This document shows, piece after piece, positions 60,082-64,000 of a DNA stretch of 64,000 bases. Source of the stretch: P52-10 sp041397365 (GTDB taxonomy: Bacteria > Pseudomonadota > Alphaproteobacteria > Rhizobiales > Xanthobacteraceae); contig JAWKWT010000007.1 of assembly GCA_041397365.1 (NCBI GenBank), positions 213,661-277,660 on the forward strand, read 5' to 3'. Under the pieces are notes generated by a model, which was given only the letters and a program-made list of their open reading frames with translations, was not told the DNA's origin and did no database searches. A program made the position numbers and the translations under genes. Numbering within the stretch: position 1 is the first letter of the stretch; each line of letters opens with the position of its first letter.

Positions 60082-61453
60082 GTTGCGTCACCGACAAGGT
60101 TCTCGGCATCCCTGACGCGAACTTCGCCCGATATGAGCTTTGGAAGAAGGAGGTCGCGAGTAGCGGCAAGAGTGCGGGATTCCAAGTCGTTGGCGATCTG
60201 CCGACTGAACAGTGGCTCGACCAGCTCGTCAGCAGCCTTCATGACGGCCGGTGTGGCGATGACCGTAGCGGCTTGGGTGAGGTGGTGCCGCTGAATATGG
60301 CCCATCGTCGTCGCCTTAGATGCAGCCGTGGCCTGGAACGATGGCATGTGTTCGCCGATCCAATGGAAGAAGAACCACTTTGGGAATTGCTTCGAAGTCA
60401 CCTTGAAAAGATGTTGGTTCAGCGCGCCTCGCCCGGCAGTCCAAACCCGGTGAAGCAGACTTCCGGACCAAGAGAAAAGAACGTCACCATTCTCGACAAC
60501 GTAGTCCTTGGGAATTTCTGTCGAGGCAAGGTCTGCCGAGGCCGCACTGGCGGCGCGAAGCTGGGCAATCTTGATCACTGGCAGGGAGTCGTCCCCATTT
60601 GCCGGGTATTTTTGAAGGGCGAGCCCATTGAGAAAATCGGCGACTTGGTCGAGTGGCTTTACGCTCCATCCCTCCGGCTTCGCACCTTCATCGAGAGCGT
60701 TAGGAAAAAGGGACCAGATATCTGAAGCGAGATAGGGCGCTCGGCCATCCATCTTGGCTCGGGTCGGGCCGAAATCGACGAACCAATCTTTGAAGATCGC
60801 CCGCGAAGTCAATTCCAGAGTTTCGTTCATTCGCCGGTTCAATTCGATCTTGTCGTCGAGCGCGCCGAGGACTTCAACAATCGAATCCTGCGTGTTTCGA
60901 TCTGGCATGCAGATGTGAAACGCCTTTGCCTCCGGGAAATATATAGTCTGGTGGACGCTCCCAACTGCAAACATCAACAGCGCTTCGCGCTCGGCGAGCA
61001 GGACATATTTCAGGAAATGAGGGTTCAGCTTGTCCGAGCAAATCCAGTTCACGAAGTCCTGGCTGGTCGACATCGGGCGACCCATGACTACGACATAGCC
61101 CACGGAAGCTGTTCTCGATAAGCAAACCGTGTCCTTTGGAAGCACGCGGGCTGATGAGTTTTCGATCCCCAGATCGTTTGTGAATTTGATTGTGTCGTGA
61201 ATTGCGCGACCATGATTTCCTGTGGCATCGCGAATGCCTACATCCAGGGGATCGACCTTCGTCTGCCGGTTATTCTTCGGTGGCGACGGCTCGGCGTATG
61301 TCCGGATCTCAAGCCGCGCAACCGATGATAGTGTTGTCCACTTCCACCCTCAGGAGCGGGGAGATTGGGCGACCCCACGGAGAGTGCAGATCGCCCCGGG
61401 ATTACGGCTGCGGTCGCGTCGCGCCCGCCAGTTATGGTTTGGGCGCGCGCCAT
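60078..61453 (-). pseudogene. hsdS: type I restriction enzyme specificity subunit (several frameshifts in the first third)
   Basis: HsdS sets the DNA target of the R-M complex through two recognition domains. From about 61145 to the end the frame is open: ENSSARVLPKDTVCLSRTASVG, TSQDFVNWIC, and the conserved repeat IVEVLGALDDKIELNRRMNETLELTSRAIFKDWFVDF, then a second recognition domain and ESRTLAATRDLLLPKLISGEVRV. Before that, matching sequence (PAPEGWKWTTLSSVARLESGHTPSRRH, GIRDATGNHG) is scattered over different frames between 61180 and 61453. The start ATG overlaps the hsdM stop (TGATG at 61451-61455). Either a decayed gene or a poorly sequenced stretch. Confidence 0.82.
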
Positions 61454-63239
61454 CAGCCAACCACTCTCTGGAGGCTTTTAACGATGCGTGCAGAGAGGGC
61501 ATCCGCATCCACGAAATGGCCGCGAAGCTTTTCGGTCAGCTCTGCAAAGCATCCGCGAACAACCCGTCATCGCTGACCTCGGCACCTAACATAGCGTCCT
61601 GGCGTCAAGACGTGCCTGTTGCCTAACCTCGATGGTTGCGGCTTTGCAAAAGCCTGGAATGTCTTCGTACTTCCTGGCCCTCGGCTTCGCCACGCCAAGC
61701 ATGATAGGCGCGTGTGATCTTCGCGACATCGGTGTCAGAGAATTCCTTGCGCGTGCGGTCCACCATGTGGCCGAGTCGCGCATCGATAAACAGGATCTCG
61801 TTGCGCCTGTCGCGCAGCTTGGCATTGCGAGCGATGCCGTTCGATTTGTCCCGGGCGAAACCAGAGGCAGACCGGTATCTGCGTCGAATAGAAAAGCTGG
61901 CCCGGGAGTGCGATCATGCAATCGACAACGCCCGGTTCCCCACCGACGCCTTCGATCAGCACGGCGGATAGTGTCTTCCACTTTGCGTTGAGGACATTGA
62001 GCCGTTTGCGAGCACCACCCTGCCGTGCCGCTCGGTGCAAGGTGATGCACGATGTGTTGAATCCAGGCGAGGTTGGCGTTGCTGGCTGGCGGCACGCCAT
62101 TTCCAGCGCACATCTTCACGCAACTGATCGCCGCCCTAATCGGAGATGTTGAAAGGCGGGTTGGCAAGAATGTAGTCGGCTCTAAGGTCGCGTAGCTCGT
62201 CCTTGTGGAAGCTGCCTTCGCTGTTCCATTTTGATTTCGGCATCGATGCCGCGAACAGCGAGGTTCATCTTGCAGAAATCGCCACGTTGTGTAGTTCGAC
62301 CCTGGCCATATATGGCGATGTCGCTGATCTCGGCCCTCGTGCTCTAAAGCGAAGTTTTCAGACTGAACGAACATGCCGCCCGATCCGCAGCACGGATCAT
62401 AGATGCGGCCCTTATAGGGCTCGATCATCTCGACCATCACGCACGACCGAGCGCGGCGTATAGAACTCGCCGCCGCGCTTGCCTTCCGAACCGGCGAACT
62501 GGCCGTGGAGGAAGTATTCATACACGCGGCCGAGTACATCGCGCGCCCCGCCCTTTTCCTGGCCAAGCGATTCCGAAATCAGATCGATCAGTTCGCCAAG
62601 CATAACCGCGTTGAGTGCGGGCCTGGCGTAATCCTTCGGGAGAACACCTTTCAGCGTTTCGTTGCGTTTTTCGATGGCGATCATCGCCTCGTCGATCATC
62701 TTCCCGATCGAAGCCTGCTTTGCGTTCGCCTGAAGATGGGACCAGCGCGCTTCCTTCGGCACCCAGAAGACGTTTTCGGCGGAGTATTCGTCCGGGTCTT
62801 CGGCGCCGTCGGGATAATCGGCCAGCAGCTCGGCGCGCTTGGCCTCGAAGCTGTCGGAAATGTGCTTGAGAAAGATCAGGCCAAGAGCAACGTGCTTGTA
62901 ATCGGATGGCTCCATATTGCCGCGCAGCTTGTCGGCGGCCTTGAAGAGATCCGCCTCGAAGCCAAGATTGCCGCCATTGCCATTGGCGCGTGCAGGCTTC
63001 GGGAGGGCGGCGACCGGCGCCGCTTCCTCGGCTTCGACCTCAACCGCGCCACCAAGGGAGACCGAACCGCCGCGACCACGCCCGGGCGTCACGACCCCCT
63101 CGACGACGAGTTCATCCTTCACCGAGTTGTAGGTGGCTTCGTCCCATTGCAGGGTTTCGCGCAACCGCCCGTTGCCGGCGGAGCCACCAAGCTCTGTCAA
63201 CGCCGCCACGAATCTTTTCTTTTGCCTCTGATTGGCCAT
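61453..63239 (-). pseudogene. hsdM: type I restriction enzyme M subunit (many frameshifts)
   Basis: Adenine methyltransferase subunit. The first 270 residues are open: an N-terminal winged-helix-like part (MANQRQKKRFVAALTELGG..., GRGRGGSVSL), the HsdM_N helical region and EFYTPRSVV. After about 62460 the frames change repeatedly, yet the catalytic motifs remain readable: IYDPCCGSGGMFVQSE (SAM binding) and ADYILANPPFNISD (NPPF, near 62150-62180). The C-terminus (AEVSDDGLFADA, ELTEKLRGHFVDADALSARIVKSL) ends at TGA 61453-61455. At least five indels are needed to restore it. Confidence 0.85.
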
Positions 63240-63250
63240 TCCGCCCCGCC

Positions 63251-63445
63251 TCATTTCCTTCCGCCGGAACGAGACGTTTTGGCGCTTCGTTCCGCTTCGA
63301 TTGCCTTCAGCCGCTCATATTCCTCGAAAGCCAGCACGACGACGACGGCCCGGCCGTGCTTTTCGACCGTTACAGGCTCCGCCCGCGCCGTGTCGATCAA
63401 TCGGCCGAAGTTGTATTTCGCGTCCCTGGCCGATAGCGTTTGCAT
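63251..63445 (-). CDS. Phd/YefM-type antitoxin
   Basis: 64-residue DNA-binding antitoxin-like protein: MQTLSARDAKYNFGRLIDTARAEPVTVEKHGRAVVVVLAFEEYERL is the Phd/YefM fold. The usual partner toxin (RelE/ParE/Doc type) is not found in 63446-64000 or before hsdM. It lies 11 bases upstream of hsdM and appears to lead the R-M operon, so it may autoregulate that operon. ATG at 63445 has GGGTGGG upstream. Confidence 0.85.
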   Translation of the reverse strand: MQTLSARDAKYNFGRLIDTARAEPVTVEKHGRAVVVVLAFEEYERLKAIEAERSAKTSRSGGRK

Positions 63446-63498
63446 GTCCCACCCGAAGCAGCCTGTTCCCTCTATTTGTGGCCAAAATGGCCGAAACA

Positions 63499-63699
63499 TC
63501 AAGGCTTGGGTGGTGCGTTCTGCGTTTTGATCGGACCACAGACCGCGGCCCACGTCGCGTTGTGCTCCTTCGCCTGCCGTATCGTGTCGTCGGTGTCCTT
63601 CTTCGACCACCGGATCGGCTCGAACGCCGAGCAGGCAACCGCATCAGTCCCGACGGAAGCCGTCGTCGTCACGCAGCTGGGAAGGATCAGCAGCGGCAT
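63499..63699 (-). CDS. phage-type small lipoprotein (Rz1-like)
   Basis: 66 residues. A short lipoprotein signal ends LILPSC with the lipobox cysteine at residue 9. The mature part ACSAFEPIRWSKKDTDDTIRQAKEHNATWAAVCG belongs to small lysis-associated lipoproteins seen in Rhizobiales prophages. It shares a reading frame with the upstream tail-protein fragment with no stop between, so the native start may be gone and ATG 63699 is a guess. The function in phage lysis is inferred. Confidence 0.6.
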   Translation of the reverse strand: MPLLILPSCVTTTASVGTDAVACSAFEPIRWSKKDTDDTIRQAKEHNATWAAVCGPIKTQNAPPKP

Positions 63700-64000
63700 C
63701 GGCAGCAAGCCGAAGGTGTAAATGCCGGCGAAGGGCGTGGCGAAGCGGTTGTTGCCGGCATCGAATGCGCTCTGATCGTTGGAGTCAGCGTTGTTGAACT
63801 GGACCTTGGTCCATGTGTTCGCGGCGATGTAGTTGTCGAAATTCGTATAGGCCGAGAATTTGGGTGCGATCGGCAGCTTGAACTGGCCGGTGCTCCTATC
63901 GATGATCAGGCCAGTGTAGAATGTCGATCCGTTCGACGACACCTTGACCGTGAAATCGTCATGCCGAGCAGGCCGAACAGCGCCCGCGTGCTGAAGCCGT
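63700..64000 (-). pseudogene. phage DUF2793/C1q-like tail protein fragment
   Basis: Reading from the window edge: GFSTRALFGLLG, a one-base frame break near 63957, DDFTVKVSSNGSTFYTGLIIDRSTGQFKLPIAPKFSAY, then the start of a C1q-like jelly roll (WTKVQFNNADSNDQSAFDAGNNRFATPFAGIYTFG). The domain stops there and the sequence switches into the lipoprotein, so the gene is truncated at its 3' end. Typical of a tail-fibre-like phage or gene-transfer protein. The upstream part is outside the window. Confidence 0.65.

Noticed and set aside
63446..64000. Toxin partner for the Phd/YefM antitoxin
   Set aside because: Both strands were read; only the lipoprotein and the tail fragment are present, with no RelE, ParE, Doc or PIN-like protein.

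Overview
This GC-rich window looks like the chromosome of an alphaproteobacterium of the order Hyphomicrobiales (Rhizobiales), probably near Nitrobacteraceae/Xanthobacteraceae. The evidence is a set of small lineage-typical families (DUF6101, DUF4170, DUF2093, DUF2076), a CheZ of the rhizobial type, CpdR, a ROSE thermometer before an Hsp20 gene, an mmgR/suhB-type sRNA between hisN and an N-formylglutamate amidohydrolase gene, and three palindromic intergenic repeat families of the rhizobial kind. No species assignment is possible from the sequence alone.

Layout. 1-5.8 kb: a frameshifted M3 peptidase end, a DUF1007/NicO nickel-cobalt export pair, a carotenoid-type oxidoreductase and an unknown exported protein. 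5.9-8.1 kb: groESL with CIRCE and a heat-shock-like promoter. 8.2-20.2 kb: a lipoprotein, cheZ, an L,D-transpeptidase, a MaoC hydratase, an HpnK/glycosyltransferase pair, hisGZ, rsmE, ubiA and DUF6101. 20.4-28.6 kb: pmbA, a CysQ-like phosphatase, the lipid A genes waaA and lpxK, xseA and purD. 28.6-35.5 kb: tadA, an RluB-like pseudouridine synthase, rsmD, mutL, arfB and pgi. 35.6-46.2 kb: two M16 peptidases, lspA and gltD-gltB. 46.6-52.5 kb: hsp20 with its RNA thermometer, a lipase, TauE, hisN, an sRNA, an N-formylglutamate amidohydrolase, cpdR and tRNA-Val(GAC).

From tRNA-Val to the right edge the DNA is accessory and every gene lies on the minus strand. First comes a Nudix gene, then a serine recombinase-DUF2924-DUF3489 cassette, then a tRNA-Arg 3'-end-like fragment that looks like an attachment site. 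Beyond it is a tightly overlapping type I restriction-modification operon (Phd/YefM antitoxin - hsdM - hsdS - Abi_C-like protein - hsdR), and finally two prophage scraps joined in one reading frame. The R-M/Abi/antitoxin operon is the best candidate for an unusual defence unit, but hsdM and hsdS are riddled with frameshifts.

A striking window-wide pattern is that at least six otherwise complete genes (cheZ, pmbA, the RluB-like gene, gltB, a Pro-rich exported protein and hsdR) each carry a frame change equal to one missing base, several of them next to short C or G runs. Since gltB and others are core genes, sequencing error is more likely than true decay. I give the full spans of these genes and mark the break.
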